Part shown: positions 51,458 through 60,469 of the stretch, piece after piece | Position numbering within the stretch: the first letter of the stretch is position 1 | Layout: every line of letters starts with the position of its first letter | Source: Bacillus sp. (in: firmicutes) | GTDB taxonomy: Bacteria; Bacillota; Bacilli; Bacillales; Bacillaceae | Assembly (NCBI GenBank): GCA_031180805.1 | Contig: JAPSLL010000017.1 | Location: 1-64,000 of the forward strand | Direction: 5' to 3' | DNA length: 64,000 nucleotides | Program-made: the position numbers and the translations under genes | The notes under the pieces: generated by a model | Told to the model about the DNA's origin: nothing | What the model saw: only the letters and a program-made list of their open reading frames with translations | Databases searched by the model: none

Positions 51458-52156
51458 GTGAAGAAATTTCGTCATGAGTTAAAATACTATATCAATGAAC
51501 ATGATTACTTAACACTTCGTCGTAAAATTGGAGTTGTTCTCAAGCAGGATAACAATTCAATTAATCAGCAAGGATATTTAATAAGAAGTCTTTATTTTGA
51601 TAATATCCATGATCATGATTTATTTCATAAAAATAATGGAATTCTACGTCGGAAAAAATTTAGAATTCGTATTTATAATCATTCTGATAAAGTGATTAAG
51701 CTAGAAAAAAAGAGTCGACAAGGTGAATATATTTTAAAAACATCTGCTGAAATTACAAAGGATGAGTACTTTAAAATTCTTGATTGGGACTATGAATTTC
51801 TGAAAGAAAAGGAACAGCCGATTTATAAGGAGTTTTATCATTATCTTAATAGTGAGTATATGCGTCCTCGGGTCATTGTTGATTATGTTCGCGAGGCATA
51901 TATCGGTCATATAAGTAATGTTCGAATTACCTTTGACAAGGAATTAAGTGTTGTAACAGATTCGCTTGATATTTTTAATCCAAATCATACAACACAAGAA
52001 GTGTTAGTCCATCCACAAATGATCTTAGAAGTGAAATATGATGAATTTTTACCAGATTATATTCGTAAGCTCCTTCAGCTTGATGCACATAACCGATCTG
52101 CTATTTCAAAGTATGTGTTATGCCGCATGAAATCAATCGAATATCACGGTAGTTAA
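51458..52156 (+). CDS. VTC-domain protein (polyphosphate polymerase-like)
   Basis: A 232-residue protein with the VTC tunnel fold. Conserved charged residues are RHELKYYI at the start, RSLYFDN, RIRIYN, IKLEKKSRQG, RPRVIVDYVREAY and ILEVKYDEFLPDYI, matching the basic tunnel and metal site of polyphosphate polymerases. Bacterial VTC genes often sit next to DUF4956 and CotH genes as here. Whether it makes polyphosphate is not known for this group. GTG start follows the CotH stop directly. Confidence 0.9.
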   Translation: MKKFRHELKYYINEHDYLTLRRKIGVVLKQDNNSINQQGYLIRSLYFDNIHDHDLFHKNNGILRRKKFRIRIYNHSDKVIKLEKKSRQGEYILKTSAEITKDEYFKILDWDYEFLKEKEQPIYKEFYHYLNSEYMRPRVIVDYVREAYIGHISNVRITFDKELSVVTDSLDIFNPNHTTQEVLVHPQMILEVKYDEFLPDYIRKLLQLDAHNRSAISKYVLCRMKSIEYHGS

Positions 52157-52170
52157 AGAGAGGAAAAACT

Positions 52171-52854
52171 ATGGGGAATGAAGTTACGAATTTCAATGAT
52201 ATTTTAAAAAATAGCTTTTTAAATGAGAGTATGTTTGGAAATTTATCTGCAATAGACATCTTGCTAGGTCTATTAACGGCTTTTATGACAGGTGCGTTTA
52301 TTTACTTTATCTATAAGATTACGTACAAGGGTGTTTTATATAGCCCTAGCTTTAATCTGACTCTCCTTATTATGACGATGATTACTGCTCTAGTTATTAT
52401 GACGATCAGTACAAATGTTGTGCTATCACTCGGTATGGTTGGTGCACTGAGTATTGTTCGTTTTAGAACAGCAATTAAGGATCCGCTTGATGTTGTCTTT
52501 ATGTTTTGGGCAATTGCAGCTGGTATATCAAGTGGGGCAGGGCTCTATCTCCTTACGTTTATAGGAGCCATTGTTATAGGGATTGTTATCTTTGTATTAT
52601 CACGGAAAAAGCATACAGATATTGTCTATCTTTTAGTCATTCATTATACAGAGGAAGCGAATGATGAAGTGAAGCGGGAGCTACAAAAGTTAAACTACAC
52701 ATTAAAATCTAAAGTTGTCCGTAAGAAGCATATTGAATTAACAGCCGAGATCGGCTTGAAAATTGACAATACATCCTTTATGGACAAATTAGGAGAGCTT
52801 AATGGTGTACAAGATGTCTCCTTAGTGCAATATAATGGGGATTATGCGGTATAA
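52171..52854 (+). CDS. DUF4956 membrane protein
   Basis: A 227-residue protein with four helices (about 26-50, 62-85, 88-118 and 125-143) and a cytoplasmic tail that resembles an ACT-like fold. The DUF4956 signature is VVLSLGMVGALSIVRFRTAIKDPLDVVFMFWAIAAG, seen in three parts around residues 88-122. It is the standard partner of bacterial VTC proteins. Last gene of the plus-strand pel locus. Confidence 0.92.
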   Translation: MGNEVTNFNDILKNSFLNESMFGNLSAIDILLGLLTAFMTGAFIYFIYKITYKGVLYSPSFNLTLLIMTMITALVIMTISTNVVLSLGMVGALSIVRFRTAIKDPLDVVFMFWAIAAGISSGAGLYLLTFIGAIVIGIVIFVLSRKKHTDIVYLLVIHYTEEANDEVKRELQKLNYTLKSKVVRKKHIELTAEIGLKIDNTSFMDKLGELNGVQDVSLVQYNGDYAV

Positions 52855-52867
52855 TTTGCGCAGTAAG

Positions 52868-52908
52868 AAAAACAACCTTGGGAAAGTCTCCAAGGTTGTT
52901 TTATTATT
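52868..52908. terminator. Bidirectional terminator of the pel locus
   Basis: AACAACCTTGG / CCAAGGTTGTT with a nine-base loop; T runs on both strands. Separates the plus-strand locus from the convergent glycoside hydrolase gene. Confidence 0.88.
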
Positions 52909-52917
52909 CTAAACGTA

Positions 52918-53742
52918 TTATTGATAGGTATCATCCTTACGAAGAAATGCAGGGAATTTATGTTTCTTGCTAGCCTTTAAACTGTCTTCATCCGTAACGA
53001 CGGTTAGGACTCGAACATTTCCAGCGCGCTGCTCCTTTTTTAAATAGGCTAACCATTTTTTAGCCCATTCACTTTCCTTGAAGTCATTCGCTTTAAAGCT
53101 CTCCCATAATATCCCCTCTACATATGAATGTGAAGTGGATTCATAGGTTTCAAAGCCACGATTTTGAATGATGTCAAGTTCTGGGTATTGTTTTTCAATC
53201 TCTTTAAGCAAAGCAGCATAGCCAGCTTTCATGTCACGATATACCTTGTCATCCTCATGAAAATAGTATGCAAGATCATCGACTGTATCGAAAAAAATGC
53301 CGTCTAATTGATTATCTGCAATATAGGTTTTTATTTTCCAAAGCAAAACCTCGCGAAAATGAGCTTGGCGTAAATCCATCACATACGTATCCCATTCTTT
53401 TACATAGATTCTTTCTCCATCTAAACGGGCATAATCAGTAGGTAAAAGCCGTTCTTTTAGCTCCTGATTCCAATTTTCCAGCTGCATAAGACTGACATAA
53501 CCGAATAACTTGACATCAGATTCCTTTAAATGCTTGATATCTTTCTTGGAAAAAGCTGTTGGTTCAAATATTAAAGCATCCTGAGCTTGTAGTTCCTTTA
53601 ATTTTTGTTTATCAGGCTCTCCATAATAAATAGAGAAGCTATGAATATCCCGTAATGGCCCAGACCAAAACATATCAATAAACCCTTTCGTAAGTAAAAA
53701 AATGATTAAACTTAAGAAAAACCATATAAAGTACCTCTTCAT
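52918..53742 (-). CDS. Endo-alpha-1,4-polygalactosaminidase-like glycoside hydrolase (PelA hydrolase domain, GH114)
   Basis: 274 residues with an N-terminal anchor/signal helix (about 4-21) and a TIM-barrel GH114 domain. Landmarks are FSIYYGEPDKQKLKELQAQD, LFGYVSLMQLENW, DGIFFDTVDD (catalytic Asp) and IIQNRGFE with the following EGILWESFKA. This is the hydrolase half of PelA, here as a separate protein convergent with the locus. It could trim Pel chains. I chose the ATG at 53742 behind GGTGGGAAA. Confidence 0.88.
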   Translation of the reverse strand: MKRYFIWFFLSLIIFLLTKGFIDMFWSGPLRDIHSFSIYYGEPDKQKLKELQAQDALIFEPTAFSKKDIKHLKESDVKLFGYVSLMQLENWNQELKERLLPTDYARLDGERIYVKEWDTYVMDLRQAHFREVLLWKIKTYIADNQLDGIFFDTVDDLAYYFHEDDKVYRDMKAGYAALLKEIEKQYPELDIIQNRGFETYESTSHSYVEGILWESFKANDFKESEWAKKWLAYLKKEQRAGNVRVLTVVTDEDSLKASKKHKFPAFLRKDDTYQ

Positions 53743-53805
53743 TTTCCCACCATTTTCAATATGATTATTTTCCTGCAAATTGTATATGAATAATTTTATA
53801 AATAA

Positions 53806-54939
53806 TTACTTGGATATCTCGGAGCTTTGAAATGATAGGGAATAATACATTTCAGTAATTGATTTGTCAGGCTTAATACCTAAATCCTGTTGAAGAACTC
53901 TTTTATACTCATTAAATAGTTTAATTGCTTCAGGCTTATTGCCTTGCTTTATATATAGATTAATTGATTTTTGAATGTTCTCATCTAAGTATGGGTTAAT
54001 TTTTCTTTGAACCTCTAAATAGTAGAGAGCTTTATTTGTATCTAAATCCTCATAATATTCGATAACTCTGTTCAGCAGAAGCATAACCTTTCGATGGTAC
54101 TCCTGTGATTTGTCATATGTCCATTCATATGCATTTAATTCCATATAAGCTCCAGTATATAATTGGAGGATTTTTTCTGTATGATGAATGTTTAATCTAT
54201 TAATCACATTTAAGCTTTGGTAGACATGATCAAATTCAAATACATCACAGCTTACAGGCTCCAAAGAAAGGCAATAGGATTGATTCGAGAAAGTAAGGCA
54301 TTTTGAATATCCTATGCCTTCTAGTGTTTTTCGAATAAAAGAAAGGTTTGTATGAAGATTAATTTTTGCCTTTTTATAATCAGTTCCAGGCCATATTTTT
54401 TCAATTAAAAGATCCCGGTTGATATAAGTATCCATATGTGAAAAAAGGTAGGCAAATAATTCCTTCCCTTTGGCAGTCCTAAAATTTATTAATTGACCTT
54501 TATGTAACACTTGAAATTCATTGAAAAATTTAACAGTTAAAGGCTCCTTTGCTTCTGGAGTTTCAATATTAGTTGAAATGCTTTCAGTCAGCCTTTTTAT
54601 CGTGATTTCGAGTCTTTCTGAAGTAACAGGCTTAAGCAAATAATCAACGGAATTCAGTTCAAATGCTCTAACAGCATATTCAGAATGAGCTGTGACGAAT
54701 ACGATATGGATTGATGGTTGAAGCGAAAGGATTTCTTCTGCCAAATCAATGCCATTAATGCCGGGCATTTCAATGTCTAAGAAAACGACATCTGCTTTTT
54801 CCTTGCGTAAGTCAGCTAAAATGTGTTCTTCATTCATGTATGTTTTCTTTATACATATATTTGGATAGTTCTGTAACATATGTTTTAAATAAATAGAAGA
54901 AAGTTCTTCATCATCAATAATGATTGCTTGAATCAACAT
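53806..54939 (-). CDS. Response regulator with SARP-like output domain
   Basis: 377 residues: receiver (1-120) with D9-D10 and phospho-Asp55 in VVFLDIEMPGING, Lys in LLKPVT; a winged helix at about 135-225 with GKELFAYLFSHMDTYINRDLLIEKIWP; and a BTAD helical domain with LYTGAYMELNAYEWT. The cognate kinase is not nearby. It lies 64 bases upstream of the glycoside hydrolase on the same strand, so the pair are probably one operon. It may regulate the pel locus. ATG behind GGAGGAAAT. Confidence 0.9.
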   Translation of the reverse strand: MLIQAIIIDDEELSSIYLKHMLQNYPNICIKKTYMNEEHILADLRKEKADVVFLDIEMPGINGIDLAEEILSLQPSIHIVFVTAHSEYAVRAFELNSVDYLLKPVTSERLEITIKRLTESISTNIETPEAKEPLTVKFFNEFQVLHKGQLINFRTAKGKELFAYLFSHMDTYINRDLLIEKIWPGTDYKKAKINLHTNLSFIRKTLEGIGYSKCLTFSNQSYCLSLEPVSCDVFEFDHVYQSLNVINRLNIHHTEKILQLYTGAYMELNAYEWTYDKSQEYHRKVMLLLNRVIEYYEDLDTNKALYYLEVQRKINPYLDENIQKSINLYIKQGNKPEAIKLFNEYKRVLQQDLGIKPDKSITEMYYSLSFQSSEISK

Positions 54940-55149
54940 ATTTCCTCCTTACTCAAGTTTCTTCTCCGCACGAACGTATCTACATCATTATATCAAATAA
55001 ATTTTGCCAAAAAAGGATTGTTAATCTATGTATAATAGAAAATTCACTAAAAAAGTGAGAAATAATTAGGTGAAAATGTGAAAATTGGGAATGATAACGA
55101 TATTAATTTTAATGAAATTAGAGCATACACCTGCTCGGAGGTCGGTATC

Positions 55150-56481
55150 ATGTTAACTGAACTTATTATATTAGCGATTCTTATTTTATGTAATGCCTTT
55201 TTTGCAGCTTCTGAAATCGCGTTAATTTCTTTAAATGATGTAAAAGTGAAGCAAACAGCTGAAAGCGGAGATAAAAGGGCAAAAAAGCTGTTCCAATTAC
55301 TATCAGAGCCGAGTCGCTTTCTTGCGACAATTCAAATAGGGATTACACTTGCAGGCTTTCTAGCGAGTGCCTTTGCGGCTGAAAGCTTTGCAGGGCATTT
55401 AGCTCAAGGATTAATTGATCTAGGGGTACCTCTTTCAAAAGAATTATTAGGGACCATATCTGTTATTGTCATTACGCTTGTCTTGTCTTATTTTACGTTA
55501 GTCGTTGGGGAGCTTGTTCCAAAGCGATTAGCTTTACAAAAGGCAGACGAAATAGCAAATATAGCTGTAACCCCGTTAACTTTTCTATCAAAGGTAACAT
55601 CACCGTTCGTAAAACTACTGACAATGTCAACGAACTTTCTTGTTCGCCTGTTTGGAGTTGACCCAGATGCAGAAGATGAAAATGTGACTGAAGAGGAAAT
55701 TCGTATGATGATTGACGTAGGGAAGGAAAGGGGAACGATTCAGGAAAACGAAAAAATGATGATTCATAATATATTTGAGCTAGATAATAAATCCGTTTCG
55801 GAAATTATGACCCATCGTACGGACATCGTTGCCATTCCATTGGAGTATTCATTGCTAGAAACAGTCAGGCTTGTGAATGTTGAAAAATATACGAGATTTC
55901 CCGTATATGAGGAAGGGATTGACCGAATAGTTGGCATTCTTCATGTGAAGGATTTAATTCAATTTATTGAAACCTGTGATGATAATCAATTTAACCTTAA
56001 GGAATTGCTGAGAGACCCATATTTTGTTCTTGAGTCAAAGCCGATTGATGAATTATTTAAAGAGATGCAAATGCATAATATTCATATGGCAATTGCTATC
56101 GATGAATATGGTGGAACAGATGGAGTGGTAACGATTGAGGATGTGATTGAAGAAATCGTAGGAAATATATTTGATGAATATGATGATCGCGAATTAGATG
56201 ACGAGGAGATTATGAAAGTCGATGAACAAACATACCTCATACCAGGGAAAACAAATCTCTATGTTGTTGAAGAGCTATTTAATATTCAATTTCCTACAGA
56301 TGACTATGATACAATAAGTGGATTTGTTATTGGCAGATTAGGTTATATCCCTAGTGAGGATGAAAAGCCTGAAGTGAAATTTGAAAATGTTTTATTTACT
56401 GTAGAGGAAATGGATGAAAAACGAATCATGTTAATAAAGGCCTCTATGCGGGAAAATTCAGCAGATTATATGGATGAGTAG
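55150..56481 (+). CDS. CNNM/CorC-family transporter (hemolysin family)
   Basis: 443 residues: CNNM (DUF21) membrane domain at 1-190 with FFAASEIALISLNDVKVKQ near the start, then two CBS domains (about 205-325) with EIMTHRTDIVAIP, and a CorC/HlyC C-terminal domain with SGFVIGRLGYIPSEDE. It is thought to move or sense magnesium. I chose the ATG at 55150, eight bases after CGGAGG, over a frame-open GTG at 55078. Confidence 0.93.
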   Translation: MLTELIILAILILCNAFFAASEIALISLNDVKVKQTAESGDKRAKKLFQLLSEPSRFLATIQIGITLAGFLASAFAAESFAGHLAQGLIDLGVPLSKELLGTISVIVITLVLSYFTLVVGELVPKRLALQKADEIANIAVTPLTFLSKVTSPFVKLLTMSTNFLVRLFGVDPDAEDENVTEEEIRMMIDVGKERGTIQENEKMMIHNIFELDNKSVSEIMTHRTDIVAIPLEYSLLETVRLVNVEKYTRFPVYEEGIDRIVGILHVKDLIQFIETCDDNQFNLKELLRDPYFVLESKPIDELFKEMQMHNIHMAIAIDEYGGTDGVVTIEDVIEEIVGNIFDEYDDRELDDEEIMKVDEQTYLIPGKTNLYVVEELFNIQFPTDDYDTISGFVIGRLGYIPSEDEKPEVKFENVLFTVEEMDEKRIMLIKASMRENSADYMDE

Positions 56482-56581
56482 ACTAATGATTAAATTAGTT
56501 AATATTATGAGCTAGATATTAGTCAAATGAATGGGAGGTAAGGTAGAATGAGGAGGACGTGAAAAATGAAAGGGGATACAT

Positions 56582-57574
56582 ATGAGTTATATGGCAAGCA
56601 GTGAGAGATATGGAGAAATGAAATATAATCGAGTTGGCAATTCGGGGTTATTATTACCTGCAATTTCATTAGGCTTATGGCATAACTTTGGTGGAGTGGA
56701 TACATATGAAAACGGTCGGGCAATGCTTCGTCGTGCCTTTGACTTAGGAATTACTCATTTTGATTTAGCGAATAACTACGGTCCACCACCAGGCAGTGCT
56801 GAGGAAATGTTTGGTAAAATGCTAAAAACCGATTTTTTGCCATATCGGGATGAGATGGTTATTTCAACAAAGGCTGGATACAGAATGTGGGATGGTCCTT
56901 ACGGGGAATGGGGTTCAAGAAAGTATTTAATTTCTAGCCTTGACCAAAGCTTAAAACGGATGGGATTAGATTATGTTGATATTTTTTATTCTCACCGTCC
57001 AGATCCTCATACACCTTTAGAAGAAACGATGGGTGCATTAGATCAAATCGTCCGCCAAGGTAAAGCGTTATATGTCGGTATTTCAAGCTATGATGCAGAA
57101 CAAACGGCAAAAGCAGTAGAGATATTAAACGATCTTGGAACACCATTGTTAATTCATCAGCCAAGCTATTCGATGTTTAATCGTTGGGTTGAGGATGGCT
57201 TACTGGATGTGTTAACAAATAACGGAGTAGGTTCAATTGCATTTTGTCCATTAGAGCAAGGGCTGTTAACGAATAAATATATCTCAGGTATTCCTTCAGA
57301 TTCTAGAGCTGCTAAAGAAAATACGTACTTGGGTGAAGAAAGAATAACGGAAGATGTCATCCGTCGTGTTAAACAATTAAATGAACTAGCAGTTGAAAGA
57401 GGACAAAATCTTGCACAAATGGCTCTAGCATGGGTTCTTCGTGAAGGCCGAATTACATCTGCTCTGATTGGTGCGAGCAAGGTAAGTCAAATTGAAGACA
57501 ACGTAGCAGCATTAAATAATCTTGACTTTACCTCAGAAGAATTAGCAAAAATTGAACAAATTCTAAAAAAATAA
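56582..57574 (+). CDS. Aldo/keto reductase (L-glyceraldehyde 3-phosphate reductase, YghZ-like)
   Basis: A 330-residue NADPH-dependent TIM-barrel reductase. The catalytic set is seen: FDLANNYGPPPGSAEEMFGK (Asp, Tyr), STKAGYRMWDGPYGEWGSRKY (Lys), and YSHRPDPHTPLEETMGALD (His), quoted in parts. The C-terminal QMALAWVLREGRITSALIGASKVSQI is the cofactor region. The YghZ group has the GPYGEWGSRK loop. ATG follows AAAGGGGATACAT. Confidence 0.93.
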   Translation: MSYMASSERYGEMKYNRVGNSGLLLPAISLGLWHNFGGVDTYENGRAMLRRAFDLGITHFDLANNYGPPPGSAEEMFGKMLKTDFLPYRDEMVISTKAGYRMWDGPYGEWGSRKYLISSLDQSLKRMGLDYVDIFYSHRPDPHTPLEETMGALDQIVRQGKALYVGISSYDAEQTAKAVEILNDLGTPLLIHQPSYSMFNRWVEDGLLDVLTNNGVGSIAFCPLEQGLLTNKYISGIPSDSRAAKENTYLGEERITEDVIRRVKQLNELAVERGQNLAQMALAWVLREGRITSALIGASKVSQIEDNVAALNNLDFTSEELAKIEQILKK

Positions 57575-57583
57575 ATTGAATAG

Positions 57584-57645
57584 AAAAGGCTGATTAAACT
57601 AATCACTCTACTTAGCTGTAGATCTTAGTTTTTTCCGCCTTTTTA
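57584..57645 (+). terminator. Terminator-like structure after the aldo/keto reductase
   Basis: AAAAGGC at the start and GCCTTTTT at the end enclose a 45-base interior with a smaller hairpin GATTA / TAATC. Weaker than others in the window. Confidence 0.5.
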
Positions 57646-57732
57646 TGTTGAGTTTCTACAAAAAAAGATTTACTATTTTTGTATATTAATGGAAATAGAC
57701 TTTTCCCTAATAAGTGGGTCAGGAGAGAGGAA

Positions 57733-58122
57733 ATGAAGGAATTAACGTTTACATCATATGAGCAATATTTGCAATATATGGAGCATAAAGCGATGGAAAA
57801 AGCAGTTATGAAAGGGCTTCATGATGAGGAGTTAGCTACGTATAAAAAGGAATTTAAAGAAAATGTGATTAAGGTATGGAATGATTATGATTGTGATTAT
57901 TGGCTGGAAAAGCACGGCTATGTCGTAATCTCGGTTTGGAAGGATGGAGTAGGTGGAAGAAAGCTAATGAGGGGACGTCCTAAAAAGCTGGATTCGGAAA
58001 AATTTAAGCACACGCTCCATGTCAGGCTTGATAATGAAACATACAATAAATTTTGCAACTATTGCCAGGAAAACAATCTGGAAAAGTCTGAAGCGATAAG
58101 AGAAATGATTAAAAGACTTTAA
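57733..58122 (+). CDS. Hypothetical protein with C-terminal ribbon-helix-helix-like region
   Basis: 129 residues. The N-terminal 85 residues are charged and Tyr/Trp-rich, without recognised domain. The C-terminal part, LHVRLDNETYNKFCNYC with NLEKSEAIREMIKRL, has the strand-helix-helix pattern of ribbon-helix-helix DNA-binding proteins, preceded by a basic GRPKKL patch. I chose the ATG at 57733 behind AGGAGAGAGG. May be a small regulator; neighbours give no clear target. Confidence 0.6.
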   Translation: MKELTFTSYEQYLQYMEHKAMEKAVMKGLHDEELATYKKEFKENVIKVWNDYDCDYWLEKHGYVVISVWKDGVGGRKLMRGRPKKLDSEKFKHTLHVRLDNETYNKFCNYCQENNLEKSEAIREMIKRL

Positions 58123-58263
58123 GAATGTATAAGAGAAGGACTAGAAATTTAGGGATGAGTACATGAAATAGCTCAGGTACACATTCAATGTTATTTGTGA
58201 GAAAGAATTTTATATTGGTTGTGAAAATTCTGTGAATATACTTTATATAATAAAATATTTAAT

Positions 58264-58291
58264 AAATAGTGCTTTTCACTATTTATTTTTT
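58264..58291 (+). terminator. Terminator after the RHH-like gene
   Basis: AAATAGTG / CACTATTT with a five-base loop and ATTTTTTG tail. Confidence 0.7.
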
Positions 58292-58313
58292 GTGATACAT
58301 TAAATACTATAGT

Positions 58314-58328
58314 TGATAATCACTCTCA
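58314..58328 (+). promoter_or_regulatory. Weak Fur-like box
   Basis: TGATAATCACTCTCA: left half perfect, right half five of seven. Farthest from the siderophore operon. Confidence 0.4.
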
Positions 58329-58378
58329 TTAAAATAGAGGTAAGAAAAAGTAGAGTTTACATGCTATTTAACTGCTTA

Positions 58379-58393
58379 TGATAATGATTATCA
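58379..58393 (+). promoter_or_regulatory. Fur box, perfect
   Basis: TGATAATGATTATCA, the exact 7-1-7 Fur consensus, 180 bases before the first siderophore permease. Confidence 0.93.
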
Positions 58394-58516
58394 TATCTGA
58401 AATACATTCATCGGAAGGTCTTTTTAAACGTTGATTGTAGTGTTACATAAGCATGAGAGAAATCTTTGATTATTTTTCTAGCATTTTAGTTTTATACTTT
58501 TCGTTGTAGCTTTTCA

Positions 58517-58531
58517 TGATAATGATTTTCA
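58517..58531 (+). promoter_or_regulatory. Fur box, one mismatch
   Basis: TGATAATGATTTTCA, 14 of 15. It lies close to the start of the permease gene and rules out a start at 58516, because the operator must be upstream of the coding region. Confidence 0.8.
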
Positions 58532-58572
58532 ATTGTCATGGTAAAAATAAACATGTTATGAGGTTTTTTTCA

Positions 58573-59526
58573 ATGAGATTATGGATGTTAGGAATTGTAG
58601 CTATCGTCCTGTCTTTTATATCGCTATTTATCGGAGCAATTGATATCACACCGAGTGACTTGCTAAATTGGAAATCAGACGAGACACAAATTTTCCTAAT
58701 TAGCCGCCTCCCACGGTTAATTGCGATTATATTAGCGGGGGCAGGAATGAGTATTGCCGGCTTAATTATGCAGTCTTTAAGCCGAAATAAGTTTGTTTCA
58801 CCAACAACTGCTGGAACATTAGATGCAGCAAAGCTAGGTATTTTAATATCAATGCTATTTTTTACGAATGTAACATATACGCAGCAGGTAATATTCAGTT
58901 TTGCGTTTGCATTAGCGGGTACATTCGTTTTTATGCAAATATTAGATCGGATAAAATTTAAAGATGCCATTTTCGTCCCATTAATCGGTATTATGTATGG
59001 GAATATTTTGTCGTCTATTACGACTTTCTTAGGATATGAAGCTGATTTGCTACAAAATATCTCTTCATGGCTTATGGGGAGCTTCACATTGGTCATTGCT
59101 GGCCGTTATGAGCTTTTATATGTTAGTATTCCAGCTCTTATATTAGCGTATCTTTATGCGAATAAATTTACAGTAGCAGGGATGGGAGAAGATTTTGCGA
59201 GAAATCTTGGCTTAAGCTATAAGGTAGTTCTAAATATTGGGCTTGTTCTTGTTGCGATTATTTCGACAACAGTTGTCCTAACTGTTGGGGTTATTCCCTT
59301 TTTAGGGCTTATTGTGCCAAATATTGTCTCTCTTTATTTAGGTGATAACTTACGTAAAACGATTCCACATACAGCGATGTTAGGTGTTGTTTTCCTATTA
59401 ATATGTGACATTCTAGGACGGATCATTATTCATCCTTATGAGATTCCGGTGAATGTAACCGTGGCAGTGATAGGCAGTGCGATCTTCTTAACGATGCTAC
59501 TTAGGGGGAGAGCATATGCGAAATAG
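58573..59526 (+). CDS. yclN: Siderophore ABC transporter permease (YclN-like)
   Basis: A 317-residue FecCD permease with about nine or ten helices. Landmarks: RLPRLIAIILAGAGMSIAGLIMQSLSRNKFVSP (about 38-70, in parts) and VIPFLGLIVPNIVSLYLG with LGRIIIHPYEIPVNVTVAVIG. The gene order permease, permease, ATPase, binding protein equals B. subtilis yclNOPQ (petrobactin-type catecholate siderophores). I chose the ATG at 58573, nine bases after GAGG. Other in-frame ATGs upstream overlap the Fur box. Iron-repressed by the boxes above. Confidence 0.92.
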   Translation: MRLWMLGIVAIVLSFISLFIGAIDITPSDLLNWKSDETQIFLISRLPRLIAIILAGAGMSIAGLIMQSLSRNKFVSPTTAGTLDAAKLGILISMLFFTNVTYTQQVIFSFAFALAGTFVFMQILDRIKFKDAIFVPLIGIMYGNILSSITTFLGYEADLLQNISSWLMGSFTLVIAGRYELLYVSIPALILAYLYANKFTVAGMGEDFARNLGLSYKVVLNIGLVLVAIISTTVVLTVGVIPFLGLIVPNIVSLYLGDNLRKTIPHTAMLGVVFLLICDILGRIIIHPYEIPVNVTVAVIGSAIFLTMLLRGRAYAK

Positions 59527-60469
59527 TACAAAACTGATTATATTAGGTGCAATTGCGCTTGCATGTATATTGCTTTATGGTTTTTATGATATAAAAGGCG
59601 GCTTTGATTATGCCTTTCCAAAGCGGATGATCCGGGTAACAGCAATGGTTGTAACAGGAGTCGCGATCGCTTATTCGACTGTTGTGTTCCAAACCATTAC
59701 ACATAATCGAATTTTAACACCTTCCGTTATGGGGCTTGATTCTATGTATCAAGTCGTTCAAACATTAATCTACTTTTTTGCTGGCTCCATGTCAGTTTGG
59801 GTGTTAAATAAATATTTAAACTTTGGTACGGCAATTGCGGCAATGGTCATATTTGCAATGCTGTTATATCGATTTTTGTTTAGAGCAGATAAGCACCCGA
59901 TTTATTTTCTGTTATTAATCGGGATGATTATTGGAACACTTCTAGGAAGCTTAGTCACATTCCTGCAAGTATTGATCGATCCTGTTGAATATTTAAGTCT
60001 TCAAAGTAGACTGTTTGCGACCTTTACAAACGTAAAAGCGGAATTATTATTTATTTCAATTGGTATCTTATTTTTGGCATTTCTTTATGGCTTCCTTATC
60101 ATGGATAAGCTTGATGTTATGTCACTTGGTCGTGAAAATGCGATGAATCTTGGGATTAACTATGATGGTATGGTAATGAGAATTTTAATATTATCATCAG
60201 TTTTAATTGCGACATCAACAGCGCTCGTTGGGCCAATTACATTTTTTGGGTTGATTGTGGCGAATCTTTCCTATCAGTATTTGGTGACATATAAACACTC
60301 TATCCACATATTAGGAGCAAGCTTAATCAGTATCATTGCGTTGGTCGGCGGGAATTTCCTTGTTGAGCATATCTTTGAATTACGGACAACATTAAGTGTT
60401 ATTATTAACTTTATCGGTGGTATTTACTTTATTTATCTATTACTAAAAGAAAGTAGGGCAGCAGGATGA
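59516..60469 (+). CDS. yclO: Siderophore ABC transporter permease (YclO-like)
   Basis: A 317-residue partner FecCD permease. Landmarks: MIRVTAMVVTGVAIAYSTVVFQTITHNRILTPSVMG (about 38-73, in parts), IGPITFFGLIVANLSYQYL in the second half and VNFIGGIYFIYLLL at the end. It overlaps the first permease gene by 11 bases and the ATPase gene by four. Confidence 0.92.
   Translation: MRNSTKLIILGAIALACILLYGFYDIKGGFDYAFPKRMIRVTAMVVTGVAIAYSTVVFQTITHNRILTPSVMGLDSMYQVVQTLIYFFAGSMSVWVLNKYLNFGTAIAAMVIFAMLLYRFLFRADKHPIYFLLLIGMIIGTLLGSLVTFLQVLIDPVEYLSLQSRLFATFTNVKAELLFISIGILFLAFLYGFLIMDKLDVMSLGRENAMNLGINYDGMVMRILILSSVLIATSTALVGPITFFGLIVANLSYQYLVTYKHSIHILGASLISIIALVGGNFLVEHIFELRTTLSVIINFIGGIYFIYLLLKESRAAG

Noticed and set aside
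58516-58572. Upstream ATG for the first siderophore permease
   Set aside because: The codons would lie on a Fur box and the extra residues are polar and unlike the family; the ATG at 58573 fits.
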